Positions 7,433-15,679 of a DNA stretch of 19,516 bases are shown here, one piece after another; positions within the stretch are counted from its first letter, which is position 1; each line of letters opens with the position of its first letter. A program made the translations under genes and the position numbers. The stretch lies in the NCBI GenBank assembly GCA_937919795.1, contig CALFOA010000278.1, forward strand, positions 1-19,516, written 5' to 3'. The notes under the pieces were generated by a model. The model made no database searches. It was not told the DNA's origin and worked only from the letters and a program-made list of their open reading frames with translations. This DNA is from an uncultured Neisseria sp. (GTDB lineage Bacteria > Pseudomonadota > Gammaproteobacteria > Burkholderiales > Neisseriaceae).

Positions 7433-8716
7433 TTAACCCGCCATCTGTTTAAACACGTCTTGCGCGGCGGCTACCGTTTCTTCAATCAATTGCGGTGTGT
7501 GAGCGGCGGAAACGAAAGAAGCTTCGTAGGCCGAGGGGCCAAACGCGATGCCGCGTTCCAACATGCCGTGGAAGAAGGTTTTGAAGCCGTCGGTATTGGA
7601 AGCGGCCATATCCGCGTAGCCTTGCGGGAAACGGTCGGCGAAGTAGAGGCCGAACATGCCACCGATGCTGTCGGCCGAGAAGGTCACGCCGGCTTGCTGC
7701 GCGGCGGCGGTGAGGCCGCTGGTGAGCTGTTGGCAGGCGGCGCTTAATTGTTCGTAGAAACCGGGGCGCTGGATGATTTCCAGCGTTTTCAAACCGGCGG
7801 CCACCGCCACCGGGTTGCCGGACAAGGTACCTGCCTGATACACGCCGCCGAGCGGGGAAATGCATTCCATGATTTCTTTTTTACCGCCGAAGGCCGCCAA
7901 CGGCATACCGCCGCCGATCACCTTGCCCATGGTGGTTAAATCGGGCGTGATGCCGTGCACCGATTGCGCGCCGCCCAAGGCTACGCGGAAACCGGTCATC
8001 ACTTCATCGTAAATCAATACCGAACCGGCTTTCTTGGTGAGCGCGCGCAGTTGTTGCACGAACTCGGCGGAAGGCTTGATTAGGTTCATGTTGCCGGCAA
8101 TCGGCTCGAGAATCACGCAGGCGATTTCGTGGCCGAATTCGGCGAAACATTGTGCCAGCGCGGCCACGTCGTTATAGGGCAACACGAGGGTGTGGCGGGT
8201 GAAATCGGCGGGTACGCCGGCGGAACTGGGGTTGCCGAAGGTGAGCAGGCCGCTGCCGGCTTTGACCAGCAGGCTGTCGGAATGGCCGTGGTAGCAGCCT
8301 TCAAATTTCACGATTTTGTCGCGGCCGGTATAGCCGCGCGCCAGGCGGATGGCCGACATGGTGGCTTCGGTACCCGAGCTGACCAAACGCACGCGCTCGA
8401 CGCTGGGCACCAGTTTGGCGATTTCTTCCGCTATTACAGTTTCTGCGGCAGTAGGCGCGCCGAACGACAAACCGCCCAAGGCCGCTTCGCGTACCGCTTC
8501 CACCACTTCCGGGTGGGCGTGGCCGACAATCGCCGGCCCCCAAGAGCCGACGTAGTCGATATAGCGCATATCGTTTTCATCCCACACATAAGCCCCTTCG
8601 GCTTTTTTGATAAAACGCGGGATGCCGCCGACGCTGCCGAAGGCGCGCACGGGTGAATTCACCCCGCCGGGGATGATGGCTTTGGCTCGGTTGAAGAGTT
8701 GTTCGTTGCGGTTCAT
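7433..8716 (-). CDS. hemL: Glutamate-1-semialdehyde 2,1-aminomutase
   Basis: PLP-dependent enzyme that converts glutamate 1-semialdehyde to 5-aminolevulinate in the C5 route of haem synthesis. The 427-residue length is standard. The pyridoxal lysine is K265 in [10 protein letters not shown], the same number as in E. coli. The aspartate contacting the PLP ring nitrogen lies in [10 protein letters not shown] (residues 235-244). [16 protein letters not shown] and CYHGHSD are family signatures. The ATG at 8716 opens the characteristic N-terminus with [12 protein letters not shown] small hypothetical gene ends 34 bases upstream on the same strand, so the two are probably cotranscribed. Confidence 0.97.
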   Translation of the reverse strand: MNRNEQLFNRAKAIIPGGVNSPVRAFGSVGGIPRFIKKAEGAYVWDENDMRYIDYVGSWGPAIVGHAHPEVVEAVREAALGGLSFGAPTAAETVIAEEIAKLVPSVERVRLVSSGTEATMSAIRLARGYTGRDKIVKFEGCYHGHSDSLLVKAGSGLLTFGNPSSAGVPADFTRHTLVLPYNDVAALAQCFAEFGHEIACVILEPIAGNMNLIKPSAEFVQQLRALTKKAGSVLIYDEVMTGFRVALGGAQSVHGITPDLTTMGKVIGGGMPLAAFGGKKEIMECISPLGGVYQAGTLSGNPVAVAAGLKTLEIIQRPGFYEQLSAACQQLTSGLTAAAQQAGVTFSADSIGGMFGLYFADRFPQGYADMAASNTDGFKTFFHGMLERGIAFGPSAYEASFVSAAHTPQLIEETVAAAQDVFKQMAG

Positions 8717-8750
8717 GAATTATCCTTGTTTGAAAAACGGGGCAGCCGGA

Positions 8751-9146
8751 TTAATCCAGCTGCCAAATATCGTAACGACCGTCGTCGGCCATCAGCGCGG
8801 TTTGGATTTCCTGATGAGTGAGTTCGCTGTCGAAATGCGGCAACAATTCGCTTAGCGCATTCATCAGGTCTGCAATATTTTCGGTGTGGTTGGGCAGGCG
8901 CACGGTGGTTTCATCGTCACCGATATACCAAAAGGGGTGCGGTTCGCCGTTTTCATCGGCTTCGATTTTGAGGGTGACCATCGTAATCTTTGGCCAAGCA
9001 ATCCGCGCAAATTCCTGCCCGTTGGTTTCTCCGGCCAGATATTCGGAAGTGATGATGGCACGAGTAGCCGACGGCTGCGAGCTTTGATTTTCTTGCGAAG
9101 CGCTGTTTGGATCCTGCCGTTTTTGTTTGAATCTTTCCAATATCAT
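8751..9146 (-). CDS. Hypothetical protein upstream of hemL
   Basis: I do not recognise the family. The 131-residue product has no signal peptide or membrane segment. A polar N-terminus rich in Lys, Gln and Ser (residues 1-30) precedes a compact acidic domain with AWPKITMVTLKIEADENGEP and FWYIGDDETTVRLP, ending in GRYDIWQLD. Alternating hydrophobic stretches suggest a small alpha/beta fold. The start at 9146 has only a weak purine-rich SD. A second ATG ten bases upstream is in another frame. Position 34 bases before hemL suggests one transcript, but no functional link to haem synthesis can be read from the sequence. Confidence 0.75.
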   Translation of the reverse strand: MILERFKQKRQDPNSASQENQSSQPSATRAIITSEYLAGETNGQEFARIAWPKITMVTLKIEADENGEPHPFWYIGDDETTVRLPNHTENIADLMNALSELLPHFDSELTHQEIQTALMADDGRYDIWQLD

Positions 9147-9380
9147 GGTGTTTCATCTCTCTGAGGCGTTAGGTTTTGAAATTATTCTTTATAAGGATAT
9201 TTTATCATTCCGAATTTGATGCAGTGTATCGGCTTTGTTTAATGGCGTAAAACTAGTGGTAATGAGGTGAAATAAAGAGAGGAAATACCTTATCTGAATT
9301 TGCGTATGCTGAACAGATGGTTTATGATGCTAAACAAGTTTCATCAGAAACTATTTAAAATCATAATATGGGAAAATGTC

Positions 9381-9494
9381 ATGAAAACTACTATGCTGGC
9401 CGCTTTGGCTTTTGCAGTATTTACTACGTCTTCTGTTTGGGCGAAACCGGTTGCAACCGATGCCCAATATCAGCAGATACAGGCAGTAAAATAA
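9381..9494 (+). CDS. Small exported peptide, 37 residues
   Basis: The ATG at 9381 opens MKTTMLAALAFAVFTTSSVW-A, a textbook signal peptide with a likely signal peptidase I site after VWA. The mature peptide would be about 16 residues and begin KPVATDAQYQQ. The frame continues upstream to 9300, but those codons would put a basic, non-signal segment in front. The 9381 start has GGGA seven bases upstream. A perfect terminator follows six bases after the stop, which argues for a real transcription unit. It could be the truncated N-terminus of a once longer periplasmic protein. No family is recognised. The 234-base gap upstream (9147-9380) shows no other gene. Confidence 0.5.
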   Translation: MKTTMLAALAFAVFTTSSVWAKPVATDAQYQQIQAVK

Positions 9495-9499
9495 AATAG

Positions 9500-9528
9500 A
9501 AAACGGATGGTTTAACCATCCGTTTTTT
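9500..9528. terminator. Bidirectional terminator
   Basis: Perfect 13-bp stem AAAACGGATGGTT / AACCATCCGTTTT (9500-9512 and 9514-9526), with a T tract on the plus strand and T-rich sequence after it on the minus strand. It can serve both the small peptide gene (+) and the CYTH gene (-), whose stop is at 9541. Confidence 0.85.
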
Positions 9529-9540
9529 GTTGCCTGTGAT

Positions 9541-10020
9541 TTACTCGTTTGCTTCCCAAGTTGAATACGGATGTTTGCTCAGGTAGGCATTGGTATAACG
9601 GCCGTTGGAGGTGATTTCCTCGCCCAGCCAATTGGGGCGGGGGAAGGCAGTATGCTCGGACGGCAGTTCCAGCTCGGCCACCACCAGAGGCGCGTTTTCG
9701 CCGAAATATTCGTCGATTTCAAACAAAAAACCGTCGTGTTCTATTTCGTAGCGGTTTTTTTCCAGCTTAAACGGGCACATGGTCTCAAGCATGGTTTGCG
9801 CGTCGGCCAGCGGGATTTCGTATTCAAATTCGCTGCGCGATACATCGGAAATATAGCCTTTGAGCGTGAGCCAGGCGTGGTTGCCGACGATGCGCACGCG
9901 GATGGTGCGTTCTTTTTCTACGCTTAAATAACCTTGGCTCATCAGGCGTGGCGCGTTTGCCAAGGCTTTCCAGCTGTTGTCTGCCAATAAAAAACGGCGT
10001 TCGATTTCGATATTGCTCAT
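9541..10020 (-). CDS. CYTH-domain protein (triphosphate tunnel metalloenzyme family)
   Basis: The CYTH/TTM superfamily includes inorganic triphosphatases and class IV adenylate cyclases; all bind triphosphate in a beta-barrel tunnel. The 159 residues are close to the minimal bacterial type. The N-terminal signature is E5-I-E7-R-R9 (ExExR in place of the common ExExK), followed by FLL. Basic tunnel residues appear in RTIRVRI and WLTLKGY. Acidic metal-binding residues appear in EFEYEIP, FEIDEYF and VAELELPSE. By similarity to Nitrosomonas TTM, tripolyphosphatase activity is the best guess, but substrate cannot be read from sequence. It lies 17 bases after hemJ on the same strand and is probably cotranscribed with it. 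Confidence 0.88.
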   Translation of the reverse strand: MSNIEIERRFLLADNSWKALANAPRLMSQGYLSVEKERTIRVRIVGNHAWLTLKGYISDVSRSEFEYEIPLADAQTMLETMCPFKLEKNRYEIEHDGFLFEIDEYFGENAPLVVAELELPSEHTAFPRPNWLGEEITSNGRYTNAYLSKHPYSTWEANE

Positions 10021-10037
10021 GGTGTTTTAACTATGGA

Positions 10038-10457
10038 TTAAAAAGGTTTGAAAATCACCAGATAAAGCGCGGCTATCATCATGAATACCGGCACTTCGTT
10101 GAAAAAGCGGTACCATTTGTGGCTGCGTTGGTTGCGGTTGGCGGCGAAGGCACGCAGTAATGAGCCGCAGTAGAGGTGGTAGAACACCAGTAGCACGCCG
10201 ATCAGCGTTTTGGCGTGTACCCAACCTTGGCTCATCCAGCCGTTGATAAACGGAATCGCCAGCCCGCATATCAGGGCGCCGATGCCCCACGGTGTCATAA
10301 AACGATAGAGTTTTTGCGCCATCAGCAGCAAACGGCGGTATTCGTCGCTTTCCGGCGTGCTCATCGCGAGGTTCACAAAAATGCGCGGCAGGTAAAACAG
10401 GCCGGCAAACCAAGAAATAATGAAAAAAACGTGCAGCAGTTTCAACCATAAATACAT
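10038..10457 (-). CDS. hemJ: Protoporphyrinogen IX oxidase HemJ (CopD-like membrane protein)
   Basis: HemJ oxidises protoporphyrinogen IX to protoporphyrin IX, the penultimate step of haem synthesis, in the inner membrane. The 139-residue protein has about four membrane segments. H9 in LLHVFFIISWFAG and K83 in WVHAKTLIG match the conserved His and Lys of the family, and FYLPRIFV is a further signature. I chose the ATG at 10457; the longer frame to 10535 adds an implausible polar segment. Its neighbour downstream is the CYTH gene. Together with hemL 1.3 kb away, two steps of the tetrapyrrole pathway lie in this window, though in separate transcripts. Confidence 0.9.
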   Translation of the reverse strand: MYLWLKLLHVFFIISWFAGLFYLPRIFVNLAMSTPESDEYRRLLLMAQKLYRFMTPWGIGALICGLAIPFINGWMSQGWVHAKTLIGVLLVFYHLYCGSLLRAFAANRNQRSHKWYRFFNEVPVFMMIAALYLVIFKPF

Positions 10458-10666
10458 AAGGCAAACACTCTTTCGGGCAAATAAGCAGCCCTTATGATAC
10501 CACTGCCGGGCGCGGCCGGTGTCGCACAATTGCACGCTTGCGGTGGGTAAAGAGATGATTTCGCCGTTTTATCGGCTATGCGAAGTGGAAATTTGTTAAA
10601 ATAAACATCTTTTGCGGTGTTCTGCAAAAAAATTACAACCAACATTACGATAAATGGAAAATAAAA

Positions 10667-10960
10667 ATGATCGGACAATTTGAAATTCACGGCGGCGTGA
10701 AAAAGCAGCTCCAAACCTATCTTGAGGAAAAAGGCATCGATTTGAAAACGGCGATGGATGCCGAGCAAACCAACGGCGAAGTAGCCGCCATCGTGCACGA
10801 AGGCCTGCCGGCGATGGTGAAAAAAATCTATTCGTTGCCGAAAATGCAGACTTTTTTCTGGGAAAAGAAAGATTTGATGGTGGATTATGTGGCGCAGCGT
10901 TTGGAAGCGGCCGAGAAGAAACCAAAAGGCAGTAAAAATAACAATCAGAAAAAACGTTAA
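10667..10960 (+). CDS. Hypothetical protein, 97 residues
   Basis: No family is recognised. The product is soluble, without a signal peptide or membrane segment. It appears helical: residues 1-45 read FEIHGGVKKQLQTYLEEKG, then a segment with GLPAMVKKIYSLPKM, then FFWEKKDLMVDYVAQRLEAA. The last 15 residues are a lysine-rich, disordered tail. The ATG at 10667 has a weak purine-rich SD. It is divergent from hemJ across a 209-base gap that holds a TAAAAT box (10597-10602) but no clear -35. A strong DUS terminator follows 18 bases after the stop, so this is a monocistronic unit. Confidence 0.75.
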   Translation: MIGQFEIHGGVKKQLQTYLEEKGIDLKTAMDAEQTNGEVAAIVHEGLPAMVKKIYSLPKMQTFFWEKKDLMVDYVAQRLEAAEKKPKGSKNNNQKKR

Positions 10961-10978
10961 GCCTGATTGATGGATTAG

Positions 10979-11025
10979 AAAGATAAATGCCTGTCTGAAA
11001 CGCTTTCAGACAGGCATTTATCTTT
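10979..11025 (+). terminator. Extended DUS-pair hairpin after the 97-residue ORF
   Basis: Perfect 22-bp arms (10979-11000 and 11004-11025) with the 3-base loop CGC. The inner 14 bp of each arm is the DUS; the outer eight bases, AAAGATAA and complement, extend the pairing. A short T run closes the right arm. It serves the plus-strand gene ending at 10960. Confidence 0.8.
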
Positions 11026-11066
11026 GTGGTTAATTTATAGTCGAAAAACTTAAAAATAGCTACCTT

Positions 11067-11144
11067 CGTCATACTCGGGCTTGACCCGAGTATCTCCCGT
11101 TTCCCTTGAAAATCAAGATACTCGGGTCAAGCCCGAGTATGACG
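11067..11144. repeat. Nested inverted repeat, 29-bp arms, REP-like
   Basis: Arms 11067-11095 and 11116-11144 are perfectly complementary over 29 bp around a 20-base centre. Each arm contains its own hairpin, ACTCGGG-cttga-CCCGAGT, so the DNA can fold as one long stem or two small ones. Architecture and GTCATACTCGGG-type sequence resemble REP/BIME-like intergenic repeats seen in many proteobacteria, and are analogous to neisserial dRS3. It lies between a DUS terminator and another DUS pair, with no gene in 10961-11267. Confidence 0.8.
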
Positions 11145-11218
11145 ATATGGTGATCGTCAGTTATTTTGCTATACATCAGTTCCAACTTTTTCATATTGAG
11201 AAATGTTTTAGGGATAAG

Positions 11219-11255
11219 AATGCCTGTCTGAAAAGATATTTTTCAGACAGGCATT
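11219..11255 (-). terminator. DUS-pair hairpin after the DUF2339 gene
   Basis: Perfect 16-bp arms (11219-11234 and 11240-11255) with a 5-base loop. It lies 12 bases after the stop of the DUF2339 gene. No T tract follows on the minus strand, so termination there is likely but not assured. Confidence 0.7.
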
Positions 11256-11267
11256 TCGTTTATCGGT

Positions 11268-14200
11268 TTAATTTTCTGGTTTATCTGCTGTTTTTTCTTC
11301 CTTGGGCGGTACCGGTGCGTACCAGCCGACCAACAACAACAACAGGCCGACCACAATGAACGAAACGATACGGGAGATGCTACCGCTGTTGCCTAACTCG
11401 ATGATGAAGAGTTTGACTACTACCAGCCCCATCAGAGTAGCACCGATAAACCAGCGCTGGCGCTGGCCGCTTTGGTTGCCGCTGACCATCAGGGTGATGG
11501 CGGTCAGCGCCCAGATGATGGACAGGCTGGCTTGCAGGCCGAAGGAGGCGGTGAGGACGGGCAGCGACCACGTTACGCCGTCAAAGAAATGCCAGGCGCG
11601 CATCACGCCGGCGCTGAGGGTGATGAAGGCCAGCAGCAACGGCAGGGCGAAGGCTTGTTTTCGGGCGGTATCCGACCAGTTGGCCGGCAACCAAACCGGT
11701 AGCCAACGGAGGCTGTGCCACAGCAGCGCAATCAGGGTGATTTCCAGCGGGTTGACAACGGGCAGGTAGGGTAATGGGGCAGGGGCGTAAGGTTGGACGA
11801 TATTCATCCACAATAGCCAGTTTGCGGCATAAGCCGCGCAGACGACGCTGCCAAACTGCCAATAAACTTCCGGATAGCGCTGAAACAAGCCTTGATGGCG
11901 GCGGGCGTACAACAGCAACCAGAGGGCAAACGGTACGGCTATCCAAGCCAGCTGTATCCACACGCCCTCGAGATAGCGGTCGCCGAGTTTGCCGGTGAAG
12001 TGCGTCCACAGCATGCCGAACAGCAGGAGGCCGATGCCGTGTACCCACACGGTGCTTTGGTTTTTCAGGCGCTGCATATTGACGATGTAGGCGTGCAGCG
12101 CGGTGGCGGCAACCATCACCAACGCTCCGGCCAACGGGTGTTCATACAGATTTTGTGACAGCGCATACAGGCAGAACAGTACGCCGAATGCCAGCGAGGC
12201 GAGCTTGGCTTGCGGCCAATTTAGGCGTTTGGCCATCGGCGCGAACGCGGCAAACAGCAGCGGTAGCGACCAGAGCGACAACATCAAATCGGCGCTGCTT
12301 AACTTGCCCAGCAGCAATTGGATGCCGTGGTGAGCCAGATAAAGTGCCGTTGTCATCACCAACCAGCCGCAGGGTTGGTTCAGCTGGGTATGGAAGGGGT
12401 ACGAAGCAGCCGCAGCATCGGCTTCGGCAACGGTGGTTTCAGACAGCCATAAGTTGCGCTGCAACCAATAGGCAGCGGCGGTGAGCAGGATGCCGCCGCC
12501 GATGGTATGAACGATCGAGCCGTTTTCGATGCCGATAGGCGATAGGGAAAGCGACAGCCAAACCGCCGACAAAGCGGATAAGGTGGCGGCCACGCTGAAG
12601 ACGGCTTGCGGCTGTTTGCGCTGGCAATAAGCCCATAATGCCGCCAGCAGGGCGAAGGGGGCAATGCAGTTTTTACTGTTCCACAACAGCAGCGGCAGCA
12701 ATGAAACGTGCAGCACGGCCAGCGCCAGCACGGCGCTCAGGGTTTTCTGTTCCCACAGGGCAGGGCGCTGTGGCTGCCGCTGGCGTGCGAGATACATCCA
12801 GCCGCCGCCTGCTGCGGTAAACAGCGTGCCGATAAGCGAACCATCCAGTACGGTATCCAAGGTGTCGGGGTAGGAATAAGTGCCGAGTTGGGTAACGGCG
12901 GCCATCAGATAAACCGCCAGCGCCAGCAGGCGGGCAATCGGTTGTTGTTGGCGCAGGCCGAATACATACACCAGCGCGGCTTCCAGCGTCCACGCGGCGG
13001 CTGTCCATTGTTGGTCGAGCGCCAAGGGTACCGCCAAGGTGATGAATAACAAGGCCAACAGGGTAAACGCTTGCTTCATTACCGCCATTTCGGATCCGGC
13101 GGCGGCAAAGCGCCAAGCCAATACGGCGTAAACGGCGGCAAATCCGGCGGCCGACCAAGCGGCGCCGTATTCCCAAGTCGATACCATTTGATATTGCAGG
13201 CCGAAAGAAGCAAAGGCGGTACCGAACAGCAGGGCGCTGTCCAGCAGATCGATGTGGCGGCCGTAGGCAAAAATGCTTTGGCCGATGCGGCTGAGCGATG
13301 CGTTATCGGGAATGCGTTGTAAGTGGCTGTTTAACGGTTTTTCCGCCAGTACTTTGCGGGCAAACAGGCAGGCAATCAGGGTATAGAGCAACCAGTGGTA
13401 AAGCAGGAAAGGCTCGGTGGTGGCGAAGTTTTGCGGCGTATAAGCCTGCGCCCCCCAAGCGGCACCGATGATAAAGGTGCCAATAAAGCCGGTGAGATTG
13501 AGCGAGCGCCAAGCTTTGAACCAAGCGATGGCGGCCACGCCGGTGTTTAAAAGCGCCAGATAGCCAAACAGCACAATATAGTTGTTGCTGCCGTCGGAGG
13601 TCAGTATCGGCGCGGCCATGCCGCCGATTAAGGCGATTTGTGCCAGAATCAATGCGTTTTGGCGTACGGCCAATAACGCCATCAGGCCGACCAGCGCCAC
13701 CATAAGGGTAAAAGCAGCGCCAGGCGGCAACAGCGGATGCAGTTTCAGCGCGGCCAACGAGGTGAGGTACATCACGGCAATACCGAAGCCTTGCAACACC
13801 AAGCCGTAATCGCGTTTGTGCTGTTGCAGCCGCCAACCGGCCACTGTCGCCGCCAGACCGGCCAGGCCAACGCTGATATAGCGGGCTTGAATCGATACTT
13901 CAATGTATTCGGAAGCCAGCCGCAGCAGGAAGGCGAGGCCGAGAAACAGAATCACTACCCCGGCTTTCAGCAACGGGTTGCCGCGCATCAGCCAAGCGAA
14001 TATTGGGTTCTCGCGTTTCGGTTTGGGCTGGCTGGTTTTCGGTGAAGAAGTCTTGATGACGAAATGTTTGCCGCCGGCGTTTGCTGGCGACAGTGTGGTT
14101 TCGTCTTCGATAGCGCGGGGCGATTCGGGTGCGGTAATGCCTGTCTGAAACGGATGTTCCGGCAGCTCGGTTTGCGTAGCGGGGAGAGGGTTGATGGCAA

Positions 14201-14597
14201 CCGTGTTCAGGTTGTTATCGATGTGGGTGGCATAAGCAGGGGGAGAGGTATGGAGCGGTTCGCCGGAGGCTACATCAGTTTGGGCGTTAGCAAAGCCTGT
14301 CTGAAAACCGGTTGCATCCGGCAACACCGTATTCGGCGTTTCGGCTTGGCTGGCTTGGCGCGACCGCGGTGGAGCGGTGCCGGTTTGTTCCCAGTGTTGG
14401 CAACGCTGTTGCAAATCATTCAATTCCGCCTGTATTTCAGCAATTTTTTGTTCCAATTGCTTGATTGAATGTTGTGCCATTTCTTTTTTGGCTTGGCCGA
14501 AAACCAACCACAGAATGGAACCGACTAAAATCCCTTTCCAAATATCATTAAGCCAATAACCCATGAGGATGGGAACCACTAAAGCCAGATATTGCAT
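11268..14597 (-). CDS. DUF2339 family large polytopic membrane protein
   Basis: An uncharacterised inner-membrane protein of about 1,109 residues, the usual size for DUF2339. Residues 1-37 hold a hydrophobic segment, 38-75 a predicted coiled coil (KQLEQKIAEIQAELNDLQQR), and about 75-205 a polar Pro/Thr-rich linker. The conserved block follows, starting near GNPLLKAGVVILFLGLAFLL and including GIAVMYLTSLAALKLHPLLP. The rest is an almost unbroken series of transmembrane helices, probably more than 20. The tail is charged. Two DUS copies lie in the linker and encode FQTG. TTG at 14600 directly precedes ATG at 14597; AAGGGA upstream could serve either, and I chose ATG. It follows the YdcF-like gene by 62 bases. 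An envelope role is likely but the function is unknown. Confidence 0.9.
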   Translation of the reverse strand: MQYLALVVPILMGYWLNDIWKGILVGSILWLVFGQAKKEMAQHSIKQLEQKIAEIQAELNDLQQRCQHWEQTGTAPPRSRQASQAETPNTVLPDATGFQTGFANAQTDVASGEPLHTSPPAYATHIDNNLNTVAINPLPATQTELPEHPFQTGITAPESPRAIEDETTLSPANAGGKHFVIKTSSPKTSQPKPKRENPIFAWLMRGNPLLKAGVVILFLGLAFLLRLASEYIEVSIQARYISVGLAGLAATVAGWRLQQHKRDYGLVLQGFGIAVMYLTSLAALKLHPLLPPGAAFTLMVALVGLMALLAVRQNALILAQIALIGGMAAPILTSDGSNNYIVLFGYLALLNTGVAAIAWFKAWRSLNLTGFIGTFIIGAAWGAQAYTPQNFATTEPFLLYHWLLYTLIACLFARKVLAEKPLNSHLQRIPDNASLSRIGQSIFAYGRHIDLLDSALLFGTAFASFGLQYQMVSTWEYGAAWSAAGFAAVYAVLAWRFAAAGSEMAVMKQAFTLLALLFITLAVPLALDQQWTAAAWTLEAALVYVFGLRQQQPIARLLALAVYLMAAVTQLGTYSYPDTLDTVLDGSLIGTLFTAAGGGWMYLARQRQPQRPALWEQKTLSAVLALAVLHVSLLPLLLWNSKNCIAPFALLAALWAYCQRKQPQAVFSVAATLSALSAVWLSLSLSPIGIENGSIVHTIGGGILLTAAAYWLQRNLWLSETTVAEADAAAASYPFHTQLNQPCGWLVMTTALYLAHHGIQLLLGKLSSADLMLSLWSLPLLFAAFAPMAKRLNWPQAKLASLAFGVLFCLYALSQNLYEHPLAGALVMVAATALHAYIVNMQRLKNQSTVWVHGIGLLLFGMLWTHFTGKLGDRYLEGVWIQLAWIAVPFALWLLLYARRHQGLFQRYPEVYWQFGSVVCAAYAANWLLWMNIVQPYAPAPLPYLPVVNPLEITLIALLWHSLRWLPVWLPANWSDTARKQAFALPLLLAFITLSAGVMRAWHFFDGVTWSLPVLTASFGLQASLSIIWALTAITLMVSGNQSGQRQRWFIGATLMGLVVVKLFIIELGNSGSISRIVSFIVVGLLLLLVGWYAPVPPKEEKTADKPEN
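14137..14150 (+). repeat. DUS inside the DUF2339 coding sequence
   Basis: ATGCCTGTCTGAAA on the plus strand; read on the coding strand it encodes PFQTGI within the low-complexity linker. A third, imperfect copy (GGCTGTCTGAAA on the minus strand) lies near 12437-12448. Confidence 0.85.
14294..14307 (+). repeat. Second DUS inside the DUF2339 linker
   Basis: AGCCTGTCTGAAAA on the plus strand; on the coding strand it encodes GFQTGF. It lies 157 bases from the other copy, in the same orientation. Confidence 0.8.
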
Positions 14598-14659
14598 CAA
14601 TCGTTATCCCTTATTTATTGTGAGTTTGTGATACATTTTATTGAAATAGCGCCAAAGCC

Positions 14660-15310
14660 TTAATGCGGCAGCTTATCCAGCCAATGCGCCCAATAATAGG
14701 CAAACAGCGCATAGGTTTCTTGTAGCATAAATTGACGGCGTTTTTCGCTGTCGGTGTAGAGCGTGGTGGGGGTGCCGGAAGTGCGGGCGTTGATGCCCAG
14801 GTCGTCGGCCATCGCCTGCGCGCGGGCAAGGTGTATCGGGTCGCTGACGATGATTACGGTTTCGATATCGTTGTTGCGCAGCAGCGGGCGGATGTTGCGC
14901 AGATTTTCATAGGTGTCGCGCGAGGTGTTTTCATACAGAATATCGCCGCGTGGTATGCCTTGGCGAAGTGCGTAACGTCGGCCGACTTCGGCTTCGGTCA
15001 TAAAGCCGGGTTTGGGGGTGCCGCCGGTGAAAATCAGTTTTTCCACATTGCCGCCCTGATAGAGGGTGATGGCGTGGTTGATGCGTTCGCGGAACACCGG
15101 CGAGGGGTTTTTATCCCAAGCGGCGGCGCCGAGTACCACCGCGGCATCGGCTTTGAGGGCGGGCGAGGGCTGTGCGTTGCCCGCTTGATAAACCTGATAA
15201 AAGCTGTAGGCCAACACGCTGCCGATGATGAGTACGCCGGTGAGCGTACTCAGCAGTAGGCCGCGGAAAAACAGGCGCAGCAGGCTGACGGGGCGGAGGA
15301 GTCGGGTCAT
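14660..15310 (-). CDS. YdcF/SanA-like (DUF218) membrane-anchored protein
   Basis: Members of this family (SanA, YdcF, ElyC) are envelope proteins with a Rossmann-like DUF218 domain; several affect cell-wall or envelope integrity, but the reaction is not known. The 216-residue product has one N-terminal membrane segment (about 13-38), then DAAVVLGAAAWDKNPSPVFR, EKLIFTGGTPKPG, ENTSRDTYENLRNIRPLL and VIIVSDPIHLARAQAMADDL, all typical. The ATG at 15310 lies six bases after the arsC stop, so translation is probably coupled with arsC. The DUF2339 gene follows. The shared strand and short gaps suggest one operon, arsC-ydcF-DUF2339. Confidence 0.88.
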   Translation of the reverse strand: MTRLLRPVSLLRLFFRGLLLSTLTGVLIIGSVLAYSFYQVYQAGNAQPSPALKADAAVVLGAAAWDKNPSPVFRERINHAITLYQGGNVEKLIFTGGTPKPGFMTEAEVGRRYALRQGIPRGDILYENTSRDTYENLRNIRPLLRNNDIETVIIVSDPIHLARAQAMADDLGINARTSGTPTTLYTDSEKRRQFMLQETYALFAYYWAHWLDKLPH

Positions 15311-15316
15311 AGGTGT

Positions 15317-15679
15317 TTAAGCGGGCAGGATGGCCTCGATGTTGGCTAACGGGCGGCCAATGGCGGCGCGTGAGCCGACCACCGCAATCGGACGCTCGAG
15401 CAGCGCCGGATGGTCGGCAATCGCCTGCAACAGCGCATCGTTATCCAGCGCCGGATTGTCCAAGGCTAGGGTTTGATACAAATCGTCTTTTACCCGCATC
15501 ATGCCGCGCGGGCTGTCCAAATCGAGTTGTTGGAACAACTGTTTTAAGGCGGCGAAATCGGGCGGCGTATCCAGATAGCGCACCACTTGGTGCGGCAGTT
15601 GGCGCGCTTCCAGCAGCGCGAGCGCATCGCGGGATTTCGAGCAGCGCGGATTGTGGTAGAGGGTGATGGTTGCAGTCAT
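15317..15679 (-). CDS. arsC: ArsC/Spx-family arsenate reductase
   Basis: Glutathione/glutaredoxin-dependent arsenate reductases of this thioredoxin-fold family reduce arsenate to arsenite in the cytoplasm. The 120-residue protein begins TITLYHNPRCSKSRDAL with the catalytic cysteine at C13. Arginines expected to bind the oxyanion occur in SPRGMMRVKDDLY, RPIAVVGSRAAIGRP. Motif and length match ArsC rather than Spx or YffB. I chose the ATG at 15679, where similarity begins; the frame runs on to 16012 but that part overlaps tlpA on the other strand. No arsR, arsB or acr3 is nearby, so the role may be general redox metabolism instead of arsenic resistance. Confidence 0.9.
   Translation of the reverse strand: MTATITLYHNPRCSKSRDALALLEARQLPHQVVRYLDTPPDFAALKQLFQQLDLDSPRGMMRVKDDLYQTLALDNPALDNDALLQAIADHPALLERPIAVVGSRAAIGRPLANIEAILPA

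Noticed and set aside
11081..11359. 92-codon plus-strand ORF
   Set aside because: Runs through the nested inverted repeat, a DUS hairpin and the 3' end of the DUF2339 gene; product has no coherent features.
13303..13836. 177-codon minus-strand ORF within the DUF2339 gene
   Set aside because: Out-of-frame shadow rich in Arg and His, as are 11581-12048 and 12673-13176; the DUF2339 frame is intact.
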